Of a DNA stretch of 64,000 bases, positions 55,647-64,000 are shown one piece after another; the stretch's first letter is position 1; each line of letters starts with the position of its first letter. Under the pieces are notes generated by a model. That model was given only the letters and a program-made list of their open reading frames with translations, did no database searches and was not told the origin of the DNA. The translations under genes and the position numbers were made by a program. Origin of the DNA: Cyclobacteriaceae bacterium (GTDB lineage: Bacteria; Bacteroidota; Bacteroidia; Cytophagales; Cyclobacteriaceae); the NCBI GenBank assembly GCA_019638355.1, contig JAHBTY010000001.1:620001-684000 (forward strand), given 5' to 3'.

Positions 55647-56488
55647 GATTCTTTAATTGTTTGCCGTGCCCACCGGGCAGCTAAAAAACAAAAGGCAAGC
55701 AACATTCCACCCACAAAACCACCTATCAGCGCAATTGAAAGCTTGGGCTTAGCAGGTTTTTGAAAGGCAATAAAGCCTTCTACCAATTGTATGCTGTTTA
55801 CCAATTCCAATGCATTTTTATAGTTGATCTGTTCTTTATTTAAATCAATAATTTTTGAGTAGATACTGGTTGGTTCTACCAGCATCATTTCAGCACTTTT
55901 ACCATAAACTGGTTTTCCTTGAAAAAGTCGCTTCTTCAGGCTGTCCAGCGAGTTAATTTCTTCCTGTATTTTAGCTATCAGATTCGTGTAATAGGTTTCG
56001 CGTTGTTTCACCCTGATTTTTACGAACTCATTATTTCGAAGCAGGCTTATAATGCCATCTTGTAGTTTTGGCAGGATAGATTTGTCTTTTATTTCGCAGG
56101 TAATAATAAAGATTGATTCTTCTTTTTCTTTTGAGGCTGTGGTTTGCTTTACACTTTCAATTTCTATCTTGTTTATGTTAGCAGCTTCTTCTTCGGTTAT
56201 ATTTAGCCGGACTGACAAGACTTGCATGTTGTCTTCCTTTATTAACCGGTCTAAACTTTCGGTAATGCGTTCTGCATAGGATTCCGTTAAGATATCCGAC
56301 TGCAAAATCATTTTACTTTCATAAACCTTCTTGGATAAAGCGTATATGGCAATGGCAGTGCCAACGCCAAGCACTGCGAATACCGAAAGTACCACAAAGT
56401 TTTTATGTAAGAATTTTAGAATACTAATGATCAGCACTCTAATATCAATTTCATCAGAAGAAACAGCAACCTTCTTTTCTTGATTCAT
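55643..56488 (-). CDS. Wzz-like polysaccharide chain-length determinant
   Basis: The 281-residue protein has two membrane helices, at about 33-52 and 253-273, enclosing a periplasmic coiled-coil segment, as in Wzz/PCP proteins. The second helix is preceded by [19 protein letters not shown], the PxxP-like motif of the family. It sets the length of surface polysaccharide chains. Its stop codon overlaps the ccmB GTG, so it is translated together with the cytochrome c maturation genes, while the polysaccharide operon is transcribed the other way. Confidence 0.85.
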   Translation of the reverse strand: MNQEKKVAVSSDEIDIRVLIISILKFLHKNFVVLSVFAVLGVGTAIAIYALSKKVYESKMILQSDILTESYAERITESLDRLIKEDNMQVLSVRLNITEEEAANINKIEIESVKQTTASKEKEESIFIITCEIKDKSILPKLQDGIISLLRNNEFVKIRVKQRETYYTNLIAKIQEEINSLDSLKKRLFQGKPVYGKSAEMMLVEPTSIYSKIIDLNKEQINYKNALELVNSIQLVEGFIAFQKPAKPKLSIALIGGFVGGMLLAFCFLAARWARQTIKES

Positions 56489-56507
56489 GTTTTAAAATTA
56501 ACGCGTG

Positions 56508-56536
56508 CAAATCTAACTAGATTTGATGTACTTTTG
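56508..56536. promoter_or_regulatory. Symmetric divergent promoter: wzz-ccm and polysaccharide operon
   Basis: CAAATCTA-AC-TAGATTTG at 56508-56525 is a perfect palindrome. It gives a TAGATTTG (-7 consensus TAnnTTTG) to each strand: 56515-56508 leftwards to wzz, and 56518-56525 rightwards. A second perfect rightward box, TACTTTTG, is at 56529-56536, 18 bases before the GTG start of the epimerase. The palindrome could also be a regulator's binding site. Confidence 0.65.
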
Positions 56537-56554
56537 CCACCAAATTTCTGGATT

Positions 56555-57574
56555 GTGAGTCCTCAACGTATCTTAGTTACCGGTGCAGCAGGTTTTATCG
56601 GCTTTCATTTAAGTAAACGACTGCTGGAATTGGGATTTGAGGTTGTTGGGCTGGATAACCTCAATGATTATTATGAGGTTACGCTAAAAGAAGCGCGTTT
56701 GGTAATTTTAAAACAACTGGCAGGTTTTAGCTTCCACAAAATAAACCTTGAAGATAAACCGGCAATCGATTCTCTATTTAACAGCGGTAAATTTGATTAT
56801 GTTGTAAATCTTGCGGCACAAGCCGGAGTTCGTTACTCCATTCAAAATCCATATGCATACCTGGATAGCAACCTGACAGGATTCCTGAACATTTTGGAAG
56901 CATGCCGCAATAATCCGGTTAAGCATCTCGTTTATGCTTCTTCCAGTTCTGTATATGGCGCAAACAGGAAAATGCCTTTTTCGGTACACGACAATGTAGA
57001 TCATCCGCTGGCACTTTATGCCGTAAGCAAGAAGGCAAATGAATTGATGGCGCATGCTTACTCTAATCTTTACAATATCCCTACTACAGGCTTAAGATTC
57101 TTTACCGTTTACGGACCCTACGGCCGACCCGATATGGCATTGTTTATTTTTACGAAGGCTATTCTGGAAGGGCGTGCGATAGATGTTTTTAATAACGGTA
57201 AAATGCTGCGCGATTTTACGTATGTAGATGACATTGTGGAGGGCATTGTTCGCTTAATACCACATGTTGCTAAAAAAAATCCCAACTGGAATGGCGAACA
57301 CCCTGACCCTGCAACCAGCTTTGCTCCCTATAAAATCTATAATATCGGCAATAACAACCCGGTAGAATTACTTCGCTTTATTGAAGTGCTTGAAGAAAAA
57401 TTAGGCAGAAAGGCAATAAAAAATTTCTTACCCCTGCAAGATGGCGATGTGCCGGCAACATTTGCTAATGTAGATGATTTAATGCAAGATGTTGGATTTA
57501 AGCCGGCAACAACAATAGAAACAGGCATTGGTAATTTTGTGAATTGGTATAAGAACTATTATAAGATTAAATAG
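56555..57574 (+). CDS. NAD-dependent epimerase, UDP-glucuronate 4-epimerase-like
   Basis: The start is taken as a GTG at 56555, giving 339 residues beginning [20 protein letters not shown], because an ATG at 56480 would put the promoter region inside the gene. The NAD motif [16 protein letters not shown], the Tyr-Lys pair in [14 protein letters not shown] and [18 protein letters not shown] fit UDP-GlcA 4-epimerases (LpsL/Cap1J-like). The substrate could also be UDP-GlcNAcA or a related sugar. The UDP-sugar dehydrogenase gene follows 1 base after the stop. Confidence 0.87.
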   Translation: MSPQRILVTGAAGFIGFHLSKRLLELGFEVVGLDNLNDYYEVTLKEARLVILKQLAGFSFHKINLEDKPAIDSLFNSGKFDYVVNLAAQAGVRYSIQNPYAYLDSNLTGFLNILEACRNNPVKHLVYASSSSVYGANRKMPFSVHDNVDHPLALYAVSKKANELMAHAYSNLYNIPTTGLRFFTVYGPYGRPDMALFIFTKAILEGRAIDVFNNGKMLRDFTYVDDIVEGIVRLIPHVAKKNPNWNGEHPDPATSFAPYKIYNIGNNNPVELLRFIEVLEEKLGRKAIKNFLPLQDGDVPATFANVDDLMQDVGFKPATTIETGIGNFVNWYKNYYKIK

Positions 57575-57575
57575 A

Positions 57576-58826
57576 ATGGAAAAAATTGGAGTAATAGGGT
57601 TGGGTTATGTAGGACTTCCACTTGCTGTGGAATTCGGAAAAATAATGGAAGTGGTTGGCTTTGATATAAATATCGATCGTATTTCAGAACTGAAGTCGGG
57701 ATTTGACCGCACGTTGGAGGTTAACCAACAAGAATTGAGGGCTGCAACAAAGCTATCCTATTCCAATAATCCTGAAGATATAAAATCGGTAAACTATTTT
57801 ATTGTAACCGTTCCAACTCCAGTTGATGAATTTAAAACGCCAGATTTAACGCCATTAAAAAAAGCAAGCGAAACGGTAGGCAAAGTTTTAAAGAAGGGTG
57901 ATATCGTTATCTATGAATCAACGGTTTATCCCGGTTGTACCGAAGAAGACTGTGTGCCTGTACTGGAAAAATTTAGTGGATTAAAATTTAATGTTGATTT
58001 TTTCTGTGGCTATTCGCCTGAAAGAATTAACCCAGGAGACAAGCAACACCGCTTGCCAAACATTAAGAAAGTAACCAGTGGTAGTACGCCTGCAATTGCT
58101 GATCGGGTGGATCAACTCTACAAAAAAATTATTGTAGCCGGTACACATAAAGCTTCTTCTTTAAAAGTGGCCGAAGCAGCCAAGGTTATCGAAAATTCTC
58201 AGCGCGACATAAACATTGCTTTTGTAAATGAATTGTCGCTGATTTTTGAAAAGATGGGAATTGATACCCATGAAGTGTTGGAGGCTGCTGGAACGAAATG
58301 GAATTTTTTACCCTATAAACCCGGACTGGTGGGTGGGCATTGTATTGGTGTTGATCCTTATTACCTTACCTACAAGGCTGATAGCTTGGGTTACCATCCG
58401 CAGGTAATTTTAGCGGGCCGCAGAATAAATGATAACATGGGCATTCATATTGCCAACCGGGTTATAAAACTAATGACCCAAAACGATTTGCCGGTAAACA
58501 AGGCCAAGGTGTTGGTGCTGGGTATAACGTTTAAAGAAAATTGTCCGGACATTCGAAATAGCAGGGCTATTGATGTTATTCGTGAACTGCAAAGTTTTGG
58601 TGCCGATGTTGAAGTTTACGATCCGCATGCCGATTCAAATGAAGTAAAACACGAATACAATCTCGAACTAATTTCCGAATTAAATAAACCCTATGCGGCA
58701 ATCGTATTGGCCGTTAGCCACACAGAATTTAAAACCCTGAATTGGGCTGCAATACGATCACCAAAAACTATTGTGTATGATGTAAAAGGTTTTTTGGAAA
58801 AAGACTTAGTTACAGCGCGATTATAA
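57576..58826 (+). CDS. UDP-sugar dehydrogenase (TviB/WbpO type)
   Basis: Oxidises C6 of a UDP-sugar to a uronic acid with two NAD+. The 416-residue protein has GVIGLGYVGLPLAVEFGK at 4-21, VTVPTPVDEFKTPDLT, ESTVYPGCTEEDCVP, GYSPERINPGDKQHRL and the catalytic Cys near 254 in GGHCIGVDPYYLTYKA. GYSPERINPGD is the form I link with UDP-GlcNAc/GalNAc dehydrogenases (TviB/WbpO) rather than UDP-glucose 6-dehydrogenase. Together with the preceding epimerase it would supply a GalA- or GalNAcA-like residue for the surface polymer. Confidence 0.9.
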   Translation: MEKIGVIGLGYVGLPLAVEFGKIMEVVGFDINIDRISELKSGFDRTLEVNQQELRAATKLSYSNNPEDIKSVNYFIVTVPTPVDEFKTPDLTPLKKASETVGKVLKKGDIVIYESTVYPGCTEEDCVPVLEKFSGLKFNVDFFCGYSPERINPGDKQHRLPNIKKVTSGSTPAIADRVDQLYKKIIVAGTHKASSLKVAEAAKVIENSQRDINIAFVNELSLIFEKMGIDTHEVLEAAGTKWNFLPYKPGLVGGHCIGVDPYYLTYKADSLGYHPQVILAGRRINDNMGIHIANRVIKLMTQNDLPVNKAKVLVLGITFKENCPDIRNSRAIDVIRELQSFGADVEVYDPHADSNEVKHEYNLELISELNKPYAAIVLAVSHTEFKTLNWAAIRSPKTIVYDVKGFLEKDLVTARL

Positions 58827-58839
58827 AAAAATCTGAAAC

Positions 58840-59865
58840 GTGAAAAACAAAAAGCATGTATTGGTAACGGGTGGTGCTGGCTATATTGGTGCACACACCG
58901 TAGTGGAGTTGCTAAACGCTGGGTACCAGGTAACAGCTATCGATACCCTTGAGCGCAGTGAAATAAAAATTGTAGAAGGTGTTAAATCCATTACCGGTAA
59001 AGATTTTGATTTTCATAAAATCGATTGCCTTGACAAAAAGGCGATGGATCAACTTTTTTCAACCAATAAGTTTGATTCCGTAATTCACTTTGCGGCTTAT
59101 AAATCTGTAAACGAATCGGTTGAAAAACCCCTGCTGTATTATCACAATAATGTCGGTTCATTATTAACATTACTTGAAGTAATGAAACAACATCGGGTAC
59201 ATGACTTGATATTCTCATCATCGTGTACTGTGTATGGGCAGCCCGATCAGATTCCGGTAGATGAGTCGGCTCCATTCAAAAGAGCAGAATCGCCCTACGG
59301 GGCCAGTAAACAACTTTGCGAGCGTATCTTGGAAGATATGACCACGGAAGGAATACGTGTGGTTTCGTTGCGTTACTTCAACCCGATAGGAGCACACCCC
59401 ACAGGCTTAATTGGCGAGTTACCTATTGGCGTTCCCAACAACCTGGTTCCGTATGTAACACAGACGGCCGCAGGTGTACGTGCTCAGCTTACCGTTTTTG
59501 GAAACGATTATAACACCCCTGATGGTTCTTGCCTTCGCGATTTTATTCATGTATGCGATGTGGCTTCGGCCCATGTAAATGCTATTAAGTTTTTAGAAAC
59601 CCGGGCATCAGCTACTATTTTCGAGGCCTATAACCTGGGTACCGGAATTGGCATATCCGTTTTAGAATTGGTTAAAAAGTTTATTGAGGTTACGGGTGTT
59701 CAATTAAATTATAAAATAGGTGCGCGCAGACCTGGCGATGTAGAAAAGGTTTATGCAAACCCTAAAAAAATTGAAAAAGAGTTGGGTTGGAGGTCACAAT
59801 ATGACCTAGGCCAATCGCTGCAACATGCCTGGCAGTGGGAGAAAAAAATCCGTGGGTTAGTCTGA
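58840..59865 (+). CDS. galE: UDP-glucose 4-epimerase
   Basis: Interconverts UDP-glucose and UDP-galactose (or the N-acetyl forms). The 341-residue protein starts at a GTG at 58840 (MKNKKHVLVTGGAGYIGAHT), with VIHFAAYKSVNESVEKPL, SSCTVYGQP, the Tyr-Lys pair in SPYGASKQLCE, and the GalE C-terminal signature ARRPGDVEKVYANPKK. It continues the polysaccharide operon, 13 bases after the dehydrogenase, and rfbA follows 49 bases later. Confidence 0.93.
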   Translation: MKNKKHVLVTGGAGYIGAHTVVELLNAGYQVTAIDTLERSEIKIVEGVKSITGKDFDFHKIDCLDKKAMDQLFSTNKFDSVIHFAAYKSVNESVEKPLLYYHNNVGSLLTLLEVMKQHRVHDLIFSSSCTVYGQPDQIPVDESAPFKRAESPYGASKQLCERILEDMTTEGIRVVSLRYFNPIGAHPTGLIGELPIGVPNNLVPYVTQTAAGVRAQLTVFGNDYNTPDGSCLRDFIHVCDVASAHVNAIKFLETRASATIFEAYNLGTGIGISVLELVKKFIEVTGVQLNYKIGARRPGDVEKVYANPKKIEKELGWRSQYDLGQSLQHAWQWEKKIRGLV

Positions 59866-59914
59866 TTGCCTTTCTTTCGCAGAATAGCCTCTCTATCTTG
59901 CAAAAAAATGTAAA

Positions 59915-60793
59915 ATGAAAGGAATAGTATTGGCGGGCGGTTCAGGCACCCGGTTATACCCACTAACCAAAGCCGTTTCCAAGCAACTCTTGCCCATTTA
60001 CGACAAGCCGATGATTTATTATCCATTATCGGTATTGTTGTTGGCTAACATACGCGAGATATTAATTATTTCAACTCCGCATGATTTACCGCTTTTCAAA
60101 AGCTTGTTAGGCGATGGCTCACACCTGGGTGTGAAGTTCGAATACCGCGAGCAACCTTCACCCGATGGCCTGGCCCAGGCATTTTTAATAGGGGAAACAT
60201 TTTTAAATGGAGATTCTGCGTGCCTGGTGCTGGGCGATAATATTTTTTACGGATATAACTTCTCTAAGCTTTTAGTTGAGGCAAATCAACTACAAAAGGG
60301 AGCCACGGTTTTTGGTTACTACGTAAACGATCCTGAACGTTACGGAGTAGCAGAGTTTGATGACCAGGGTAATGTGCTTTCTATTGAAGAAAAACCAAAA
60401 GAACCAAAATCGAACTATGCTGTAACCGGGCTTTATTTTTATGATAATACGGTAGTTGAAAAAGCAAAGCAAGTAAAGCCATCTTCGCGCGGGGAGTTAG
60501 AAATAACCGATTTGAATAAAATTTATCTGGAAGAAAAATCCCTTACGGTAAAACTCTTAGGCCGAGGCATGGCCTGGTTGGATACCGGCACACACCAGTC
60601 TATGTTACAAGCCTCTAATTTTATTGAATCGATAGAAGAACGCCAGGGTTTAAAAGTTGCCTGCCTGGAAGAGATTGCCTTTCGAAAAGGGTACATTACC
60701 AAAGAACAAGTAGCGCATTTAGCTAAACCATTGTTGAAAAATCAGTACGGGCAGTATTTGATTAAAGTTATCAATGAAAAATTTATCCGGTAA
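59915..60793 (+). CDS. rfbA: Glucose-1-phosphate thymidylyltransferase
   Basis: First step of dTDP-sugar synthesis: glucose-1-phosphate and dTTP give dTDP-glucose. The 292-residue protein has [20 protein letters not shown] at 8-27, [45 protein letters not shown] and [16 protein letters not shown], all standard for RfbA (RmlA). Its stop is adjacent to the rfbC GTG. Highly confident call. Confidence 0.97.
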   Translation: MKGIVLAGGSGTRLYPLTKAVSKQLLPIYDKPMIYYPLSVLLLANIREILIISTPHDLPLFKSLLGDGSHLGVKFEYREQPSPDGLAQAFLIGETFLNGDSACLVLGDNIFYGYNFSKLLVEANQLQKGATVFGYYVNDPERYGVAEFDDQGNVLSIEEKPKEPKSNYAVTGLYFYDNTVVEKAKQVKPSSRGELEITDLNKIYLEEKSLTVKLLGRGMAWLDTGTHQSMLQASNFIESIEERQGLKVACLEEIAFRKGYITKEQVAHLAKPLLKNQYGQYLIKVINEKFIR

Positions 60794-61342
60794 GTGAATA
60801 TTATAAAAACTGAATTTGACGATTTAGTGTTGCTCGAGCCAAAAATTTTGGGTGATCATCGTGGCTACTTTATGGAGTCGTTTAGCAGAAAAACCTTATC
60901 AGAAGCCGGGTACGACATTAATTTTGTTCAGGACAATCAATCACAATCCTGCCAACGGGTTGCGCGCGGCTTACATTTTCAAAACGCACCTTATGCGCAA
61001 ACAAAATTAGTACGGGTTTTATCAGGTCGTATTTTAGATGTTGTAGTAGATCTTAGAAAAGACAAATCCACTTTTGGAAAACAATTTTCGATAGAACTAT
61101 CGGCTGAGAACAAAAAACAAATACTTGTTCCCAAAGGTTTTGCGCATGGATTTATTGTGTTGGGGCAGCAAGCTGAAATTTTTTATAAATGCGATAGCTA
61201 TTACAATCCACAGGCTGAGGGGGGAATTTTGTTTACAGACCCGGCTCTAAACATACCACTTCCTTTTGCAACTGATGAACTAATATTATCAGACAAAGAC
61301 AAAAAAAATCCGCCTCTGCGCGAGGCAAAATTTGAATTTTAA
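60794..61342 (+). CDS. rfbC: dTDP-4-dehydrorhamnose 3,5-epimerase
   Basis: Epimerises C3 and C5 of dTDP-4-keto-6-deoxyglucose. The 182-residue cupin-like protein begins at a GTG directly after the rfbA stop. FDDLVLLEPKILGDHRGYFM, FVQDNQSQSC, ARGLHFQN (catalytic His), KLVRVLSGRILDVVVDLR, and PKGFAHGFIVL are RmlC motifs. The gene order rfbA-rfbC-rfbB places it in the dTDP-6-deoxysugar route. The reductase gene rfbD is not seen in the window. Confidence 0.96.
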   Translation: MNIIKTEFDDLVLLEPKILGDHRGYFMESFSRKTLSEAGYDINFVQDNQSQSCQRVARGLHFQNAPYAQTKLVRVLSGRILDVVVDLRKDKSTFGKQFSIELSAENKKQILVPKGFAHGFIVLGQQAEIFYKCDSYYNPQAEGGILFTDPALNIPLPFATDELILSDKDKKNPPLREAKFEF

Positions 61343-61345
61343 GAA

Positions 61346-62365
61346 ATGAAAACAGTATTGATAACAGGTGGAGCAGGTTTTATTGGCTCAAATTTTATAA
61401 TTCATTACCTGACAAATAACCCTGAAATAAGGGTGGTTAATATTGATTTGTTAACCTATGCCGGCACCCCCGACAACTTAAAGGAAGTAGCGGCAAACAA
61501 TCGTTATACATTTGTGAAGGGCGATATATGCGACCGTAATTTTGTAGATGCTTTATTTACGCAACACAACATCTCAGGTGTAATACATTTTGCGGCCGAA
61601 TCGCACGTGGATAATTCCATTTCCGGCCCGGAAGCTTTTATCCGAACCAACATTAATGGTACGTTTACATTATTGGATGTTGCGCGCAAGCATTGGTTAA
61701 ATGCTCCCTTCGAAACTAAAGACGGTAAAAAAGATAATCGGTTTTTGCATGTAAGTACCGATGAGGTTTACGGTACCTTAGGCGCTGAAGGTTTATTCAC
61801 CGAAAAAACACACTATGCACCAAACAGTCCATACTCGGCTTCAAAGGCAAGCAGCGATTTACTGGTACGAAGTTATTTTCATACCTACGGTTTAAACGTG
61901 GTTACTACCAATTGCTCCAATAATTATGGACCCAAACAACATAACGAAAAGTTGATTCCAACCATTATACGCAAAGCACTGTCTAACCAACCTATTCCTA
62001 TTTACGGAGATGGTATGAATGTGCGCGATTGGCTTTATGTGTTGGATCATGTAAAAGGCATTGAGCTTGTGTTTAAAAAAGGTGTCGCTGGCGAAACCTA
62101 CAACATTGGTGGCCGGAATGAACGGACCAATAACCAGATTGTACAAACTATTTGCGAAATTTTAGATACAGAAAAACCTGCGGCTAATGGTAAGTCATAT
62201 AAAAGTTTGATTACGTATGTGAAGGACAGAGCCGGACATGATAAGCGCTATGCCATTGATGCAACTAAAATTGAAAATGAATTAGGTTGGAAGGCAGAGG
62301 AGAATTTTGAGAGTGGGATACGGAAAACGATTGCATGGTATTTGACGAAATATCAAACAGTCTGA
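61346..62365 (+). CDS. rfbB: dTDP-glucose 4,6-dehydratase
   Basis: Converts dTDP-glucose to dTDP-4-keto-6-deoxyglucose. The 339-residue short-chain dehydrogenase has TGGAGFIGSNFI at 7-18, VIHFAAESHVDNSI, HVSTDEVYGTL (catalytic Asp-Glu), the Tyr-Lys pair in SPYSASKASSD, NCSNNYGPKQ and DRAGHDKRYAID, matching RfbB (RmlB). It starts 3 bases after rfbC. The next gene is separated by 172 bases of AT-rich DNA, so the operon may break here. Confidence 0.97.
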   Translation: MKTVLITGGAGFIGSNFIIHYLTNNPEIRVVNIDLLTYAGTPDNLKEVAANNRYTFVKGDICDRNFVDALFTQHNISGVIHFAAESHVDNSISGPEAFIRTNINGTFTLLDVARKHWLNAPFETKDGKKDNRFLHVSTDEVYGTLGAEGLFTEKTHYAPNSPYSASKASSDLLVRSYFHTYGLNVVTTNCSNNYGPKQHNEKLIPTIIRKALSNQPIPIYGDGMNVRDWLYVLDHVKGIELVFKKGVAGETYNIGGRNERTNNQIVQTICEILDTEKPAANGKSYKSLITYVKDRAGHDKRYAIDATKIENELGWKAEENFESGIRKTIAWYLTKYQTV

Positions 62366-62537
62366 CTTTATTACTAGGGACCCCTCAAGCTTAGAAGAAA
62401 TACAAGTTCTAATTACTAATCTGAATTTGAGCGAATAGAATATAAATTAGTAGTTTTATACTTTTAGTTAATGGAAAAATGCCAAATCTTTTTGGGATAA
62501 ATTTGATTTTTTGAGTAGTAGATCAAAAAACTATTAA

Positions 62538-63872
62538 GTGATTCAGCGTATTGCTTTGCTTTTTATAATCACAGGTGCTGGTCACATTATTTCAATTTTA
62601 TCACTTCGCTTCCTTGCTCTTGCGGCTGATTCGAAACAAGTAGCTGGTATGGCAGAGTTTGAATCTCTTATTCAATTGATAATAGGATTAGTTGGGTTTG
62701 GTATGCAATCTGAGGCAATTCGAAATATCTCGTTAAACGATAAGTGGAAAGAGAAATTTGACCAAGCTCAGACCTCCCGTTTAACGCTATCGATCATCTT
62801 AAGTTCATTAGTTGTTTTATCTTTTTCAAATAAATTCTATATGTGCTTTTTGATAGCACCCTTATTTGCAATGAATGCGGATTATGCGTTATACGCTAGA
62901 GGACTTTCCTTTGCTGGAACATTAATTGCCTTCATACGAGTTGTATTCCCACTCATGCTTGGAGCAGTTTCTCTACATTATTGGCCCCATTTTTTGCTTG
63001 AAATTTATGTAGTAGCAACCATTGTAATTTACTTAATAACTAATTTATTAATAGCGTCACTTTTGGAGGTGAGTCTATTATTCAGGCCTTCACTAGGGTC
63101 CCTGCTTCTCTATATTAAAACAATTCCATTAGGAATAATATCTTTGAGTTTTTACTTTTTTGGTTTAGGATTTATTTTGTTTGCTAAATTCTTTTTTGAT
63201 GTAAAAGATATGGTGATATTATTTGTTGCAATGAAATTCTATCTAATTTATAAAGGTGCAATTCGTGTAATTCATCAGGCTTTCATAGGTCAAATGACAG
63301 TGGAGGAAGTTTGTTTAAGTATTGATAAGATTTCAATGGCGCTAGGGTTTTTATTTTTGGGGTCAGTCATTATTTTTCCGGTCACTTTTATTTCAATGTT
63401 TTTCGGATCTCAATTTATTCATAATCAATTCTTTTTTGTCTATCTATCCATCTCAGCACTGATTTTTGGCGTTTTTGGCAGTGCAACTACGCGGGTAATT
63501 TTAGAGAGACATGACTTAAAGTTCATGAAAGTGTCGATCGCAGCAGTATTAGTTTCGATCGTGTGTTTATTGGTAATAGTACAATTTTCTTTAAAAGTAG
63601 AGGTCGCTATTTTGAGTTTACTTTTAGGTGAACTATTTTTTACAATACTGTCAGCTTTTTTATTTTTTAGTCGTTCAGCTATCTTAAATCGAATTTCATT
63701 TATACTAATTGGGTTATTGGGATTAGTTTTTCCATGCATATCACGGCTAGTATTTAGTCAGAATGTAGTGTCCTACTTTGTAAGTATGGCTTTGTTAGGA
63801 TTGTTCCTTCTTTCATTCATTAATAGGGATTTCAAATTAGCTAAAATAAAGACTAAAGATTTTGAGAAATGA
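62538..63872 (+). CDS. Polysaccharide flippase-like membrane protein
   Basis: The 444-residue protein starts at a GTG at 62538 and has about 12 hydrophobic segments through its length. I see no clear enzyme motif; the overall topology and its place after dTDP-sugar genes suggest a Wzx/MOP-type flippase. It is clearly richer in A and T than the genes before it, as is common for polymer-specific genes in surface polysaccharide loci. The stop overlaps the presumed start of the next gene. The family call is tentative since sequence likeness to the flippase at 28 kb is not obvious by eye. Confidence 0.7.
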   Translation: MIQRIALLFIITGAGHIISILSLRFLALAADSKQVAGMAEFESLIQLIIGLVGFGMQSEAIRNISLNDKWKEKFDQAQTSRLTLSIILSSLVVLSFSNKFYMCFLIAPLFAMNADYALYARGLSFAGTLIAFIRVVFPLMLGAVSLHYWPHFLLEIYVVATIVIYLITNLLIASLLEVSLLFRPSLGSLLLYIKTIPLGIISLSFYFFGLGFILFAKFFFDVKDMVILFVAMKFYLIYKGAIRVIHQAFIGQMTVEEVCLSIDKISMALGFLFLGSVIIFPVTFISMFFGSQFIHNQFFFVYLSISALIFGVFGSATTRVILERHDLKFMKVSIAAVLVSIVCLLVIVQFSLKVEVAILSLLLGELFFTILSAFLFFSRSAILNRISFILIGLLGLVFPCISRLVFSQNVVSYFVSMALLGLFLLSFINRDFKLAKIKTKDFEK

Positions 63873-64000
63873 TTTGCGATTAATACCTATTCCATTTCGT
63901 TTAGAAAGAAAGATATTTCTCTTTCTGACAAGTGGAGTTGCCCTTACCATACCGCTAAAGCCAAGTTATAATTCTTTATTCTGCATCTCGTTATTTGCAT
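63862..64000 (+). CDS. Start of a membrane protein, probable O-antigen polymerase/ligase (cut by window edge)
   Basis: A frame open from a TTG at 63862 (overlapping the flippase stop) to the window end reads MRNDLRLIPIPFRLERKIFL and then TSGVALTIPLKPSYNSLFCI. This looks like the N-terminus of an O-antigen ligase/polymerase, with its first membrane helix. A TTG at 63874 would also work. Only 46 codons are visible, so the call leans on context. Confidence 0.45.
   Translation, partial: MRNDLRLIPIPFRLERKIFLFLTSGVALTIPLKPSYNSLFCISLFA

Overview
The window is chromosomal DNA from a member of the Bacteroidota, most probably the Cytophagales or a close relative. The evidence is a full-length SprA (type IX secretion translocon), Bacteroidota-only families (DUF4837, DUF4292, DUF1599, a BT_3928-like DoxX protein), a CarB without its allosteric domain, several Bacteroidota -7 boxes (TAnnTTTG) upstream of genes, and no Shine-Dalgarno-like sites that stand out. 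Nearly everything is coding, with short gaps. I saw no rRNA, tRNA, CRISPR array or transposase gene.

Layout. 1-2.6 kb: floA/nfeD and proS. 2.8-5.5 kb: two exported proteins, one a beta-barrel. 5.5-9.5 kb: aroK, a DoxX/thioredoxin-like protein and DUF1599 on the minus strand, back to back with folP-cdaA (folate and c-di-AMP synthesis). 9.5-14.3 kb: an accessory stretch with an exported WD40-caspase protein, a small membrane protein and an exported trypsin-like protease, among short palindromic repeats. 14.3-18.9 kb: threonine catabolism (kbl and a short-chain threonine dehydrogenase) around a CocE-type peptidase. 19-29.5 kb: a long minus-strand envelope cluster (flippase, nucleotidyltransferase, TPR protein, DUF4292 lipoprotein, EnvC-like activator, TatA, GatA, MltD, DUF4837 lipoprotein). 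29.7-35.7 kb: malic enzyme, an Rrf2 regulator with its QorB-like target, a DNA alkylation repair protein and an MreB-like paralogue. 35.9-45 kb: ruvA-sprA-gcvH-lipA. 45-51 kb: a decayed intergenic stretch, two small genes, carB and a GMC oxidoreductase. 51-56.5 kb: wzz-ccmB-ccmC-ccmD-ccmE-ccmF, all minus strand. 56.5-64 kb: a plus-strand polysaccharide operon (UDP-sugar epimerase, UDP-sugar dehydrogenase, galE, rfbA, rfbC, rfbB, flippase, and the start of a probable O-antigen polymerase/ligase).

How the genes fit together. Threonine dehydrogenase and Kbl turn threonine into glycine and acetyl-CoA. GcvH, lipoylated through the LipA pathway, serves the glycine cleavage system. The envelope cluster combines peptidoglycan remodelling with outer-membrane lipoproteins. 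The Ccm block is a variant cytochrome c maturation system with a CXXXY-type CcmE. It is coupled by an overlapping stop/start to a Wzz-like chain-length protein and is transcribed away from the polysaccharide operon across a symmetric promoter region.

Most of the window is ordinary core genome. The best leads for something new are the Rrf2/QorB operator pair, the palindromic divergent promoter at 56.5 kb, a set of predicted leaderless starts, the exported caspase/trypsin neighbourhood, and several families of short palindromic repeats, one of which supplies the end of a coding sequence. I did not find a clear undescribed defence or secretion system.
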